Below, one piece after another: positions 34,095 through 47,318 of a stretch of DNA of 64,000 bases. Each line of letters opens with the position of its first letter. The stretch's first letter is position 1. The notes under the pieces were generated by a model that ran no database searches, was not told where the DNA came from, and was given only the letters and a program-made list of their open reading frames with translations. A program made the translations under genes and the position numbers. Origin of the DNA: Vicia villosa (taxonomy: Eukaryota; Streptophyta; Magnoliopsida; Fabales; Fabaceae); the NCBI RefSeq assembly GCF_029867415.1, contig NC_081185.1:84821712-84885711 (forward strand), in the 5' to 3' direction.

Positions 34095-35060
34095 AGCGGC
34101 TGGTGACCGTTCAAGACAGTTACCAAGTCTCATGGCCATCGAGAGGCCAATCGACGTGTACCAATGAAGTTGTCCTTGGTGGGAAGGTTCTCTATGCGGA
34201 ACACAACCTACCTAAGGATGATATCGAATGAAGTGAAATCCCCACAGGCTAGGGATAAAAGACGTGGATGGGAATCCAAACCCTACAAGTTAGAGGGTGC
34301 GCAGAAACAAACATGGAGTGACCGTTCAGGACAGTCACTAGATCTCATAGCCATCGAGAGGCCAATCGAACACATGCTAACGAAGTTGTCCTTCGGGGAA
34401 GGACGCGTCGTTGTGAAAACACATGGATGTAAAAGAAAATCCCAATAGGCTAGGGAGTACGTAGGAGTAACCATGGGGTGACCGTTCAAGATAGTCACCG
34501 AATCACATGGCCATCGAGAGGCCAATTGACGTATGCTAACAAAGATGTCCTTCGTATGAAGGATATGTTTTTAGAAATATAATCCCTACAGGCTAGGGAA
34601 CTCGTAGATGTAAGCACGGGGTGACCGTTCAAGACAGTCACTGAATCGCATGGCCATCGAGAGGCCAATTGACGTATGCTAACAAAGATGCCCTTCGTAT
34701 GAAGTATGCGATTTTAGAAATATTATCCCTACAGGCTAGGGAACGCGTAGCTGTAAGCACTGGGTGACCGTTCAAGACAGTCACTAGATCACATGGCCAT
34801 CGAGAGGCCAATTGACGTGCGTAAATGAAGATGTCCTTTGTGGGAAGGACACGTAGTTATAAGAATACAAAGATGTACAAGGAAAGTCCCTACAGGCTAG
34901 GGAGTATGTAGATACAGGCGTGGAGTGACCGTTCATGACAGTCACTAGGTCTCATGGTCATCGAGAGGCCAATCAACGTGCGTAAATGGAGGTGTCCTTC
35001 GTGGGAAGGACATGGTTTTGGAAATAGGGTTCCTGCAGGCCAGGGAACGCGTAGAAGTAC
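34095..35060 (-). repeat. Leader tandem repeat of element C (142-216-bp monomer, six copies)
   Basis: Six copies starting GTGACCGTTCA near 34104, 34318, 34479, 34621, 34764 and 34925. Each holds two short hairpins: GTGAC with GTCAC, and TGGCC with GGCCA around ATCGAGA. They lie between the primer site and the rest of the element, that is, in the RNA leader. Confidence 0.85.
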
Positions 35061-35800
35061 CTGCAAAGATAAAACGCAAGACTTTCGCAGTATATAAATT
35101 GCATATATAATAAGCACGCAAGCACATAAGCCCTAGGTTCATAGGTTCGGCGTAACGGCTTAGGGTGCCTACCCTTTCCATTGGTATGTTCTAGAAGGTC
35201 TCATGGGATTGTTCGTAGCCGCCGAGACTTTTGTCTCTTTGGATTTTGGAACAACTCATTGGTCCATCAGGTTCAAGTTTTAGGGGTAGGTTCCCAGAGA
35301 GATCAGCCAAATACCAAGTCCAGCCCTCAACAAGGTCAAGCCTCGTATCAGACCTTTCCGGATATTCAACCCACTCTGAGTGGAATTATAATAAGACTCG
35401 TAGGCGATGTATTTCCCCTCTGGTCTTAAATATAATTCCCACGCTTAGGTTTGACAGCAATTTATATATCCCAAGAATGCGATAAAAATACCAAATATTC
35501 AATTAACAGAAATATTTAATCGAATTGATATAAATGAATGGAATTGTAAATGAATAAATAGATAAATAAAAATTTAAATATTTAAACATAAAACCCAAAA
35601 TCCATAGAAATTATAAATAATTATATAAATAAATTTAAATATTTAAATATAAAAATAATAAATAAACCTAAATCCTACTCCAAAACCCTAATTTTGGCAA
35701 ATTTGCCAAACCCTAAAAATTCGCCAAAAAACCTAAAAAAAATTAGCCAAAACCTAACCCTGTCAAAAATAGGAGCACAATAATTCACCATGTTAAGTTA
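35061..35800 (-). other. Element C leader next to the primer site
   Basis: No gene was seen; the part from 35500 to 35800 is AT-rich with CCTAAA runs. Plus-strand open frames here (35181-35485) are on the wrong strand for the element and overlap each other. Confidence 0.5.
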
Positions 35801-35818
35801 TCCCCAGCAGAGTCGCTA
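35801..35818 (-). other. Primer-binding site of element C
   Basis: Minus strand TAGCGACTCTGCTGGGGA, two bases after the LTR end; one mismatch from the A/B consensus. Confidence 0.8.
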
Positions 35819-35820
35819 GC

Positions 35821-38603
35821 TGTAGCAACCTGCCCTAAAAATAAAGGTTTTAGAGTCGCCACCTATTCTGAAGGGCGAATAGGAAACCCTACGCAGTTTA
35901 GAGATCGGGGTAAGTTATTATAATCAGGTTGAGGGAAGGTGTTAGGCACCCTCAACCCTTTCCTATTGGCTTTGAATCTAAGGGTAAAGTTTTATGGCTG
36001 AAATAGTTAGATTAATGGCTAAAGAATTGAATAGGGGAAAAATTGAGATTTTAGGGAGGGGGACTCGCCTTGGTTATCCAAGTGCCTACGTATCTCCTTA
36101 TGGAGAATCAGAGTCAACGTAGTTCGGGCACAGGATTGTACGCCCTAGAATTGACTATGAAGGTGTTTGAAGTTGTTTCAAAGGCTTTTTGAGTGGCCTT
36201 ATCGCAGTTGTTGAAATACGAAGTTCGAAGGTATTTTGAATTACCTTGTCGTAGTTGTGAACATCGCAGTGTTTGAAGGGATGTAAATCCGTGGTATCGT
36301 GGTTTAATGTGTTTTAGATGTTTGGGCGTACAACCCTGATTTGATATGGCACCGTTAGTTGCAGTGATCAATAGGTTTGATCATTATAGTTAACGGATTA
36401 AGGGGCATTGCTGGTTACTTAGATCGATAGATTGATCGTCGCGGGCAGCAAATTAAATGTGTTTCGAATTTTATGTATTTATCTCTTGTCTAATGCGACT
36501 AATAGATTTAGTCGGGTCGAGAAGAGAATTGACGTTAATGTTTTATTCTTTTTATCTCTCGTCTAATGCGACTAATAGCTTTAGTCGGGTCGAGGAGAGA
36601 ATTATTCAAGAATTAATTGAATTAATATTTTTGCCAAAGGGCAATGGGATCGGACCAACCCTAATATTATAACCTTTATAGGGTTTTTTTGTGATTTTTT
36701 TTATAGTTAATATTAATTAAATAAATTAAATCGAAATGATCAAAATAATCGGGAAATATTATAGCCTAAACCCTAATCATAGCCCTAACCCTAATTTATA
36801 TGTTAATCCTAATTTAAATCAATTAATTTAATTACACATAACATTTAATCTAAGTAATTATACAATAAAAATAATAAAAATATATAAAAACCTGGTAAAA
36901 ATCCTGTGTTGCTGGCCTTGAGGATACATGATGTGCCTTCAATCCCGTGTGCGTTAGATCTAGCCATTGGTGTAATCCTGTGGCTTAGAAGTGAGCGTGT
37001 ACGGTGGGGCCTGGAGATTGTAGCGCACTGAATCTGTACATGAATGTTAACAAGGAAAATAGAAAAAAAATAGGAGAATTGCAAGAGGCAGGGATCGAAC
37101 CCCTGCCCTTGCACAAGGTGACATGGAAACACGCCCTTTACCACTAGGCTATGACCCCCTTGCTAATACCATGTTACACACCATGATTTAAATAAAAACT
37201 AATGCATCAAGTTCAGAACCAGACGCGCGCGAATAGCTACAGTCTTCTTCTTCCTCGCGACTTCGTTCACATGTCAAGTTCATACTTCATGAAACGCGAT
37301 TCATAAATGAAAAATAATGCCATGAATCAACTCAACACAACATTCTGAACACTATGGCCCTCCCAGCATGGTCTAATTTCCCCTCGTTTAGGAAGCCCCA
37401 ATTCCGAGCTTCGAATCCCAACAATGGTGGAATCCTGTACCTGCGCTTAAATCCCAATTAAACTGAACAGAAAGCGTCGCGACAATATCCCAAACAAGAT
37501 TACATAATCCAAACACATTCAAAATGTCCATACGAACAGAATCGGAAGATAACGAAAACGTGCAAACCGAAGCCTTGTTGATGGTGATTCTGGGCCGTGG
37601 AAACGATTCATGAGTACTTGGAACGACTCAGAGAAGATCAGGGAAGGTCCTGGGACCTTTTGTTTGGCTTGAACCGATCGAACTTCTTGGCTGCTAATGG
37701 CTTGAACCTCACGGTTTTGTGAGTTCGTGTAATGTCCTTTGGCTGCAAAAAACCATCCCCTGTTCTTTCACTTGTTGTTGTGTTTTTTCGATGGATAGGT
37801 GCATGATGTTGGAATCAAATATTAGCAAATTGAAGATATCACTGTTAGAATAAATCATAGATCACCGGGATTAGTAAAAGAAAGAATTAACAATGTTATC
37901 TCTTAATCAAACAAATACTACAGTTAGTGCATGGGTGGAGAAAATATGTACAAAAAGGTTTGAGAAAGTCAATGAATAAAAATTAGGATTCCTCCTCCAA
38001 CTTTTTCGGCCTCCCCCCCTTTTTCTCCTTTGTGAATCAATTGTCTTATAATTACAAATTAGGTTTTTTTTGTTCCTAATGGGCCTAGTGCCCAATTGAC
38101 TAATGATCTAAAAATGAATTGAACCTAATAATCCTAGTATTAGAATTAATAAAAATAGACCTAATAATAATATAAAAATCCTAATCCTAATAATTAATAA
38201 TGATACACCTAATTATGACTAATACTAATAATTAATAAAACCTAAAAAAACCTAATTAGTCCTAATTCTACCTAATAATAATAATATTAATAAAAGCTAA
38301 TTAGAAAATCCTAATATTAACAAAAATTAATAATGTTAAATGCTAAGAGTTAGTCATGATAAGATAATAATCGAAAGAAATGTTAGTAAAAAACAGTTAT
38401 ATCTAAAATGACAAAACCTTGTAATGATTGGGTCCAATGTTTAGATCCCAAAACACCTGCTACTCACGCCCTTATTTTAACTCGACCTAATTTATAAGAG
38501 AGAGAGGTTTGACAATAGAAATGTCAAACCCCATGACTCTTAATTTTGAACCTGAATGGATGAGCAGACGTAGATTTGATCAGGCAAATTTTGGGGTATG
38601 ACA
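35821..38603 (-). repeat. Element C 5' LTR
   Basis: Nearly identical to 25720-28504. It carries the same tRNA-like module, the duplicated GACTAA/TTAGTC hairpin, and the U5 echo of the primer site. Confidence 0.85.
37086..37158 (-). other. tRNA-like A-box/B-box module in LTR C, right copy
   Basis: Minus strand A box TAGCCTAGTGG (37141-37151) and B box GGTTCGATCCC, both matching the consensus. This is the better preserved of the two LTR copies. Confidence 0.6.
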
Positions 38604-38730
38604 ACTTGTCCGTACTACCCTATGCTTTTACATAACGTGCTGACTAACCTTTTTCAGGGATCTTAAGTATTTAGGATGCATAATTCCCAGGCACTGTTAT
38701 GGAAGGACTATCAAGAGCCTTAATTCATAT

Positions 38731-38990
38731 CAAGGGGCAAGAGGATTTATTTTCCTCTAACCAGATGCTCTCAAACTCAAAGGTATAATTTCTATCAAGG
38801 GGCAAGAGGATTTATTTTCCTCTAGCCGGATGCTTTTCAAATTTGAAAGTACAATAAACTTCTGTCAAGCGGCAAGAGGATTTATTTTACTCTAGCTAGA
38901 TGCCTTCAAATTCAAGGGTACAGTTCATATCAAGGGGCAAGAGGATTTTATTTTCCTTTAGCCATATGCCTTTAAACTCAAAAGTAACAT
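38731..38990 (+). repeat. Leader hairpin repeat of element A, internal 1
   Basis: Four copies (38731, 38796, 38866, 38931; 65-70 bp apart) of CAAGGGGCAAGAGGATTTAT followed by TTTCCTCTAGCC. AGAGGA and TCCTCT can pair in each. Element B has a single copy. Confidence 0.85.
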
Positions 38991-39232
38991 ACCCCGAATC
39001 AGAGGCTATGACCCACTGGATATGGTGAGCTTGATTCTTATAGAAGGACGTCCAAAGATGAATAGTCAAAGCTCTTCAGACGAAGCTGCAACCAAAATTT
39101 CCAAAGGACAACCTTCTCATCTTCTTACTATTTCATTCTTACTATCCCTGAATCTGGATGCTTAAAACTCCTGTGTGGCTTTATCGGTATCTTCCTCTAG
39201 GAGTAATTTTCAGTTCAGATACGAACGTTTGG

Positions 39233-39340
39233 TTTGTTTTCCACTCTGGGGCACTTGGTCAGTCGATCGATGATTGTCAGCCATTTCAAGACAAGGTTCA
39301 AGACCTGATTGACGCAAAGGCTATCATCATTCATACCTGA
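39233..39340 (+). pseudogene. gag: gag C-terminal remnant, element A internal 1
   Basis: The last ~30 codons resemble the end of the B gag: HSGALGQSIDDCQPFQDKVQ against HSDSNGHDTNDCWPLKNKIQ, then DLIDAKAI against DMIDAGKI, ending in TGA. The first cysteine of the zinc-binding motif and everything upstream (capsid) are gone, so element A has no working gag. Confidence 0.75.
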
Positions 39341-39624
39341 AGGCCAAATTTGAAGTTCTCCTCTTACTCAATGGATCTTCTGAAGCAATAAGTCCATACA
39401 GAGAGAATCTCCTCAACATTGGCAATTCGAAATTCGTCATGCATTTTCATGCGTAATCTTTCTTGTTTTTGTTCAATACTGTTTATATGCAATACTTGTA
39501 TGTTTTTGAACTATAATAGTAATGCATTGAATATGTTTGTCTTAAAAAAAAAATCATTCGCTCTCGCTCTAACATGTTTTTTTATGCTAGTGATGCCAAA
39601 CTCTCGGCGATAAAGCATGAAAAC

Positions 39625-39840
39625 TCTGAAGGGAGAATGACGAATATATAATACCCATAATCTCAAATGGTGTGCTTTCGAGTGGACTATGCGGACGATG
39701 TACATGCATTGTTTCAATTCCTAAACAGTGGAGATATAAGGATGTTAATCCCTCGTCAACCCCTTTGAGCCTAAGAAGTAGAAGTTTCTTTCTTGTACTA
39801 ATTAAAACCCTTGATCATAACCTGGGGCAGGGTAGTTCTC
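39625..39840 (+). other. Conserved non-coding block, element A internal 1
   Basis: Core 39698-39768 with GGAGATATAAGGATGTTAAT, in the same order of landmarks as B 14577-14790 and C 32725-32950. Confidence 0.75.
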
Positions 39841-41544
39841 AGTTAATTTGGTTGTGCATTCTATTTTAAGAGAATCATTCAGTACATCTTTCAACAAAGG
39901 TTTCAATCACAAGCGTTCATCCGCACACATCAAAGAAGTGTTGGAGATGCCAATCAAAAACCAATGAGGGTTCATCAATCATTAAGCAAGGCAGTCAATA
40001 TCTTTAAAAAAAATGAAAAAACATATATACAAAGAAAAGCCTGCTAAGTCAAAAATCAAAAAAATGACTTAGGAAAAAATCAAGGCATCCCGCTGACTGT
40101 AAGCTCAAAATAGACAGTTCAGGCAAAAGTTAGGGATATCGAAAAGATGAAAAAATAAAAGTCAATAAATTCCTGAACAACACAATGTTGTGATTACCAA
40201 AAGGAAGAAGTGACTGCCATCTCAAAAGTTCTCTCTGCTTGTGAACCATCATCATTATCAAAGGTGCAAATCCAAAAGTCTCTTGGAATCTGAATGCATA
40301 AGTTGAATTAACTGAGCTTAGGACTGAAGATCATCACGAAGAGGGGTGGGTACAATCAAATTTTGAGCCTTTATCCTTTGTTTCTTAAACCGTGAACCAA
40401 GCCACGTTACAACCCTTGAAAGTCCTAATTGAAGCATGGTTAGTTCGAAAGCATACTGTCACCAAAAAGGTATCCCGACTCCTTAAGGTTTACTACAAAT
40501 GTTAAGTTGATATCCTGTTTTTACAAACATCACATTGTTACAAATAGCATGTTTTTACAAATATCATGCTTTTACATCTCCTGTTTTAATGTTTTTCAAA
40601 AAACTCAAGACAAGCGTATGCATTGCATCTCATGAATTCATTATTAAACATATTCTGCTACATAATTTCAAATGTTAGCAACAAAAAGAATTTGCACAGG
40701 GTACAACTAATGACTAAAATTTATCCCGACAGACAAAATCACTTCACAAGCAATGTCTCCTACGTATACAAGGGGCATGACACGTTTTTCCCAATCAATC
40801 TGGGGCAATCAAGTCAAGATTCTAAGAATCTCTCAAAAAGCCTAACAGTCAGGGGCATCATCCTAAGTGTACGATTACTAGGGGCATGTCACTTACAATA
40901 TACACTTCATAAAGTCCTCGCAAGGTGACTATCTTCAAGTTCCTACTAGCTAGGGGCAAAGTACACAAGGCATGTTCAACGCTTCGATCAATATTTATTG
41001 GTGTTTTCCAATCAATACGAATCCAGGAATGGTAGTTACTATAATACTGGGGGCAATGTTTAGGGCATCCATGCCTTCCTGACTTCACAAGATCATATCC
41101 CCACAGAGCAATCCTCAAGAAGATATCTTCAAATGCTCTCGTCCCGACAAAGACATAGCTCCTCAATAGAGTTCACATCTTTGACATCGTCTGCTTCTCT
41201 TCTCCAAACATGGTTTGTTAATATCTCTAATCCCCAGTCAGGGTATATCAAGTTACTGATCATCCCCAAGCAGAAATCATAAATCCCGAGCTGTGTATCT
41301 TCAAAATAAAATCAGGCATCAGAGTCGCAACGACCTAGAGATTTATTTTCTCAATCAAGATACTTCAAAATAGCATAACTCATGTTCATACATCATATAT
41401 CATAGTTAATTCATAACATAAATACGTCTCATGACATATGCATAACACTCTCATTCATTTAAAAAAATTACAATGCATAAAACTAATGTTTCTTTTGCAG
41501 TCTACTTATGCATCTTCTAGATATAGTGCAGATATAATCAATTC

Positions 41545-42063
41545 AACGATTTAATTCTGACACTCATTCAAGACAGAGATTTAGTTCTGACACCTAATTC
41601 TGGATTTCTTCCAAAGATAGCTCAGAAATAATCAAGACGAAGATTTAATTCTGATACTTAATTTTGGATTTCTTCCAAAGATAGTTCAAGAAATAATCAA
41701 GACAAAGATTTAATGCTGATACTTAGTTCCGGGTATTCTCCAGAGATAGTTCAGAGATAATCAAAACAAAGATTTAATTTTGACACTTAATTTTGGATAT
41801 CGTTCAAAGATAGTTCAGAGATAATCAAGACAGGGATTTAATTTTGACAGTTAATTTTGGATATCGTCCAAAGATAGTTCAAGGATAATCATGACAGGGA
41901 TTTAATTTTGACACTTAATTTTGGGTATCCTCCAAAGATAGTTCAGAAATAATCAAGACAGAGATTTAATTGTGACAATTATTTCGAAGATAGTTCAGAG
42001 ATAATCAAAACGACGATTTAGTTCTGATACTTAGTTTCGAGTATCCTCCATGAATAGTTCAAA
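41545..42063 (+). repeat. Minisatellite, ~62-66-bp monomer, element A internal 1
   Basis: About eight copies containing CAAAGATAGTTCAGAGATAA and ATTTAATTTTGACACTTAAT, just upstream of the polypurine tract, as in element B but with an unrelated monomer. Confidence 0.9.
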
Positions 42064-43460
42064 AGACTTAGATCTAATTCAGTTACTACGAACGGTGCTG
42101 ACACAATCAATCTCCAATAAACTTTCTCTCAAGGCCTGGATGGCATCTTTAAGCCCATCTCCGACAAGAGTCCCTACTTTAGCTAGGGCAAATTTCTTGG
42201 TATTCTAGTGTTCAATCATCTTCCACCTTCAGATACCGACAAGCATACAAACCACTCTACATCTTCAGGTTTAAGATAATTGAACAGGGGAAGCTGTCAT
42301 ACCCCAAAATTTTCCCACACTATTTCCCTTATACAAATTCAAATCAATACATAAAGCTCACAGACACACTCTCCCATACAAGGCTCTAAAACTAGGGTTT
42401 GGCTTATTCAAAGGAGAATCAGTGAATCAATGACTCCAAGGTATCTCTTATGGCTCAATATAACCCACATCATCTCCATGACAAGTATCAAGTCTCATCT
42501 CAAAGGATTGATCACTCAAGTGTTCAGAAAATCAACAGTCGACTAGGTTAACCTAAAAGTCAACTGTGGTCAAAGTAAAGTCAAAACTCCTGATTTTTTG
42601 TCAAGATCCTCATATCGAAGTATCATTCACCATTTGATCAAGAATTGATCATGGTTCATCAAGGAAAGATCAAAAATCAACAAATCCAAAGGTTTCCAAA
42701 TTAGGGTTTTTATAGGAAAAGTCAACTGAACTTTGACCAGCCATAACTCTCACATGGAACATCAGAAATTTTCCATCCAAAGCTCATTTTGAAGTAAATT
42801 TGATTCTCAACAAAATTGTGTCTCACATGCCAAGTCTAAAAATGCTTCATTTGAGAGATATGGACCAAAATATTATAGGATCTTTTCAGAAGTCAACAAA
42901 AAGTCACTTTTTTCAAAAGGACATAAAAGGAGCATGGAAAATCATTTTGACACGGGACCAAAAACACTGGTTAGAGGACTCTTTAAGGTTATAAAAAGTC
43001 CACAAGCTTGAAAAAATATTGAGATATGAAGAAATGGCATGGTGTACAAGTTCACCTACTTTCAAGTGTGTACAAGAGAGAAAAAGCCTAAAACTCAAAA
43101 TATTTCCAAATGGGCTTGCATTCTTTTTGTTCTACCCTTATTATAGGCCCATCCACGTGCTAAAAACAAAGGCTTTTTATTTTTACTATTTTATTAATTA
43201 TTTTATGGTTTTAATTCATTTAAATCATGATTTAATTATATAAAATATAAAATAATGCAAGATTTGATTGTGCTTCCATTTTAAGCCAAGAAATATATCA
43301 GATCTCACCCACAAATAATGCCAATTTCGTTCATGATGCTTGGAGCCCAAGAAAATCAAATTTAGAAAGATTTGGATGCATATTTCAATCAAATTTCCAA
43401 AGAATGCAAATGATGGATTCAAGGAGATTTCTTTCAAAATTGTTAACCTAAACATTCCTC

Positions 43461-43469
43461 TATAAATAC
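43461..43469 (+). promoter_or_regulatory. Putative LTR promoter TATA box (element A LTR2)
   Basis: TATAAATAC 1166 bp into the LTR, followed by a G/A-rich leader. The same sequence is at 56978 in LTR3; LTR1 has lost one A. Confidence 0.6.
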
Positions 43470-44323
43470 ACAAACAGAGTCTAAAGCAAGGGTTACAAAA
43501 ATTCTGCACAAAGAAACCCAAACCCGAGTGCAAAAAAATCAAAGAAAACTTCAAAGGTGTTTTTGAGTTTAAGGCAAATTCAAGGTGTTCTAAGTGTTCT
43601 AAAACATTCTTGGAGGATCATTGAAGGGATTCAAATCAAGCACGAAGGCTGAAGCTCTCAGAATCGCTCTCGATTTGTCACGGTTTGGCAGATTCTTTTT
43701 ATCTTCGATTGCATGATTCTACACATCATACATGAAATTAAACTGCATATTATTGATATTCTTGATCATTAGAACGTTTCTGTGCTGTTAATTTAAGGTT
43801 TGCGTGAGTATATGGTGAATCACCATTGTTGCATATTAGGGTTCGTGTTTGGGGCTTCGCTTTACAGGTACAATTAGGCCAAATCAAGACTATAATTGTG
43901 TTCAGCGGCACTGGACGATTCCAATGGCATAGTCGCGAAATATTTTCGTTTTGTTTTTGGGCATTCTTGATTTTTGCAGGTGTGATAGATCCAAGCTTTT
44001 ACAGCTAACATAAAAAAGGAGCTGGAAAAGGTGAGTTTCAGTTTTTGGTTGAAGGAGACAAAGAGGTGGCAACCGGTGATTGGCTGGTTCGAATATCTTT
44101 TTGGCGCGTCTTTTGGGAATGGACGAAAGGATCTGGTGCGCGCCTGTCCATGTGAGCATGATGCAACCTCGTCCATTCAGCCACCTAATCATCCTCCCCG
44201 CAGATCTAACGCACGCGAAGCTGCGGGTGCATTGTAGTCCATATACATGCGCAACACAGAATAAAAAGCTAAGATTTTTATAATTTTTTTTTATTTTTTA
44301 TTACACAATTTGTTTTGTTTTAT

Positions 44324-44372
<49 letters not shown>

Positions 44373-44750
44373 TTCAATTCTTGTTTTTTTCTTTATCATA
44401 ATAAAAATATTATATGTTTTTATTTTAAAACTTTTTTTTTCTTAATTAATATTTATTTATTTATTTTAATTTCATATATACTTATTTCTTTATTTATTTG
44501 ATTTATATTTACTGTATAATATTTATTTGTTTATTTATTATATTATATATATATATATTTATTTATTTTCTTAATTATTTATTTATATATTAATATTTAT
44601 CATATATTTATTTGTATTGTATTTATTTATTTTCTTATTCAAAATATATTTAATTATTTTAATTACTTGAAAAAGTCATATTTATTTCATTTTAACTCTA
44701 AAAAAAATTTTCTAAAAAATACTTGCATGCTCGATTTTATTTTCTCTGCC

Positions 44751-44794
44751 CGATTTAATTAATTAGGTCGCGAGACCAATAATTAATTAAATCG
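44751..44794. repeat. LTR A palindrome, copy 2
   Basis: Same arms as 23545-23588 with centre CGCGA. Confidence 0.8.
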
Positions 44795-45802
44795 TTCATA
44801 TTTTCTTATTTAATTCGTACCCTAATCAGGGTTTATGAAGATCATGCCATACACTGAAATATTTCTTTTTCTGTGCTTTGTTTCAGGGTCGACTTTCCAG
44901 ATGCCTTCCGACTACGCGCCTTCAGAATCCGAAGCTAAGTATTCATTTAAATTTCAAAGTCTATTTTGTTTCCTTTTAATTAGGGTTTGCCTTTTGAATA
45001 ATCTTGCCCACATTCACTTTTCTGCCTTTGCCATTTTTTTTCAGGATTAACCCCGAGGCTTCCTCCGACCGCCAACCATGTCAGATCAAATTCGAAGCTA
45101 AGTGCCTATTTATTTGTTTATTTTTAATTTCTTTATCTTTTTTTTTTATTTTTTAGGGTTAGCTTTGTTCGCCTCCGAACCGATAATGCACTCACCCTAT
45201 TTTTGTTTGCCATTTTTCCCACCTTTTCAGGGTTTGTCAAATTGCCAAAGCTACGAATATCGGTAACCCTAAACCCTGATCTTGATTATTACTTGTGTTA
45301 AATCTATTTGCTTTGTTTTATCCCGCTGGTTTCAATTCCCCTTTCCTCCGCTGGTTGCAATCTCCCTTCCCCGTTATTGTTACTTTAATTGCTAATATTA
45401 GTTGTTGTGGTTAGTAATTTTAAGGAGTGCAACTCTGAATTGAATTAGAATCACCTAATTACAAGATAATATAATTGAATATAATCACGTGATTGCTGCA
45501 CCCACGCACTCTTTTAGGGTAACTCCTCTTCTGATGCCTTTTCGAATAATAGTCAAGTCCCTCGAGCGTAGGGATGCCTTAGCCTATGCTGCCTTCAATT
45601 CAAAATCACCATGTCCCTCCGATTTAAAGATCATAGTCCCTTCGATGTCGCCTTTCGGTATAAATGATCTTGTCCCTCGATTAAATGGTTATAGCCCCTC
45701 CGATGGCTAAGGTATCCTTACTGATTTCCTTTATGACTATTCATATCTCATAGGACTACCTACCCTTTTTATGGTATGGATAGCCTCTATGACCATACGC
45801 TG

Positions 45803-47318
45803 TGTAAGTTTAAGAGTGAGCCTAAGAGGGGGGGGTGAATTAGGTTTTCAAAGATTTATCCGGTTTTTTAGAATACTTGTACTTATTTTTGGTTAAGTGT
45901 TTGAAGGCTTTTGAATGGTTCTTTTCTTTTCTTGATAATAGTGATGAAAGCGGTAAATTGCGGAAAAGTAAAGAACACAATGATGTATACTGGTTCCCCT
46001 CACAATCCGAGAGTACTCCAGTCCCCTTTCAACATGAAAGAGATTTTACTATTGTTAGATCTTTGTACAAGCCTACACAAGACTCCTCCTACAATCTTCT
46101 AACAAAACCACCAAGAACAATCCTCTTGGATTTCAATAAGTCCTTAAGAGAACACCCTCCCTAAGGATACCTCTTGTTTCCAAAACTATGGACAACAAGG
46201 TTACAACTACCAAGAACAATCCTCTTGGATTTACCAACTTGATTATGAGAACAATCCTCTCACTAATTAACAACCCTTACTTCCAACAATCTTGGATAGC
46301 AAGTCAAAAATAACAAAATATATTTTGAGTAGAAAGTTGATGAACATATATCAATCTATAAGATTGATCTTCTCTTCCAATGACAATATTTCACAATTCT
46401 TAAAGTAATAGATTGCTCAAGTATTTTCTAGTTTGGATGATATGAAAGTGTGTAGAAAATATCTTGAAAAGATTGAAGAATAACAATGTGAAATTCTGAA
46501 AATTTCTAAGAGTTTTTTTGATTGGAAGAGGTGAAGAATGAATTTGAAATTTTGAGTATATATAGATGTTCATAACACCCCTTGAAATATCATAAGTTTC
46601 TGTAAATTAATCATGAACAATTGCCAAGATTAAAGGAAATGTTTCAATGAAAAGGTGTGTGGAAAAGGTGTAATGAAAGGATGCTGTTTTTCAGAAACGT
46701 TCAGCAAGCAATCGATTGCACCTTTGAGTATATATAGATGTTCATAACACCCCTTGAAATATCATAAGTTTCTGTAAATTAATCATGAACAATTGCCAAG
46801 ATTAAAGGAAATGTTTCAATGAAAAGGTGTGTGGAAAAGGTGTAATGAAAGGATGCTGTTTTTCAGAAACGTTCAGCAAGCAATCGATTGCACCTTTGTG
46901 CAAATCGATTTGCACACCTTCTAACAGTCAAGAAATTCAAAAAACCTTCAGTGCAAATCGATTGCTCTAATGTGCAAATCGATTTACACAAGCAAAAACA
47001 GAAGCGCATGTAAAAACCTTCAGCAAGCAATCGATTTACATTAAGTGTAAATCGATTTACACTAGGTGAAAATGCATTTTTTGTTTATGAAACTTGAGAT
47101 TTAAGAAGGAGTATGTTATGCAATTTTGGTTTGATTTTTGAGCATCTAAGACTTTAAGTAATTGATAATTATGATTATACCTATTCCAAAGAATCCATAG
47201 CTTGAATCAAAGTCTTTTCACATGATGCTTTATTTTGAATATCATCTTTTCCTTCTTGTCATGTATAATTTGTCTTCATCAAAACAAAAGATCTTCCATT
47301 GATAATCTTGATTTCACA
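45803..47318 (-). repeat. Element D 3' LTR (1516 bp, with a 172-bp duplication)
   Basis: Plus strand TGTAAGTTTAAGAG to GATTTCACA. The segment from 46551 to 46722 is repeated directly as 46723-46894. It includes the minus-strand TATA box (46555-46566 and 46727-46738) and one ATCGAT palindrome. The right LTR has one copy. Confidence 0.85.

Larger units (their letters stand above)
25720..38603 (-). mobile_element. Element C: non-autonomous Ogre-like element, hairpin-rich
   Basis: Bounded by ACTTG at 25715-25719 and 38604-38608. The empty site (GGACTTACTTGTTCGTACT) is seen at 52120-52138 in internal 2 of A. On the minus strand: 5' LTR 38603-35821, primer site 35818-35801, internal region 35800-28524, polypurine tract 28523-28505, 3' LTR 28504-25720. 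The LTRs are about 2.78 kb and nearly identical, so the insertion is recent. The internal region is 7.3 kb without any recognisable gag or pol, and is dominated by tandem repeats. Confidence 0.85.
38604..42294 (+). other. Element A internal 1, second part
   Basis: Continues the leader after element C. In order: four hairpin repeats (38731-38990), the block CCCGAATCAGAGGCTATGAC shared with B, a gag remnant (39233-39340), the conserved block (39625-39840), a further block shared with B (about 40385-40500), a minisatellite (41545-42063) and the polypurine tract TGAACAGGGGAAGC (42281-42294). No pol sequence was seen. Confidence 0.75.
42295..45802 (+). repeat. Element A LTR2, first part
   Basis: TGTCATACCCCAAAATTTTCC start. 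TATA box TATAAATAC at 43461-43469, TA run at about 44331-44368, palindrome at 44751-44794. It ends at CGCTG (45798-45802), the target duplication of element D. Confidence 0.85.

Noticed and set aside
43225..43554. Minus-strand open frame of ~109 codons found in all three A LTRs
   Set aside because: It recurs only because the LTR is repeated, lies in U3/R, shows no known domain, and changes length with single-base differences between copies.
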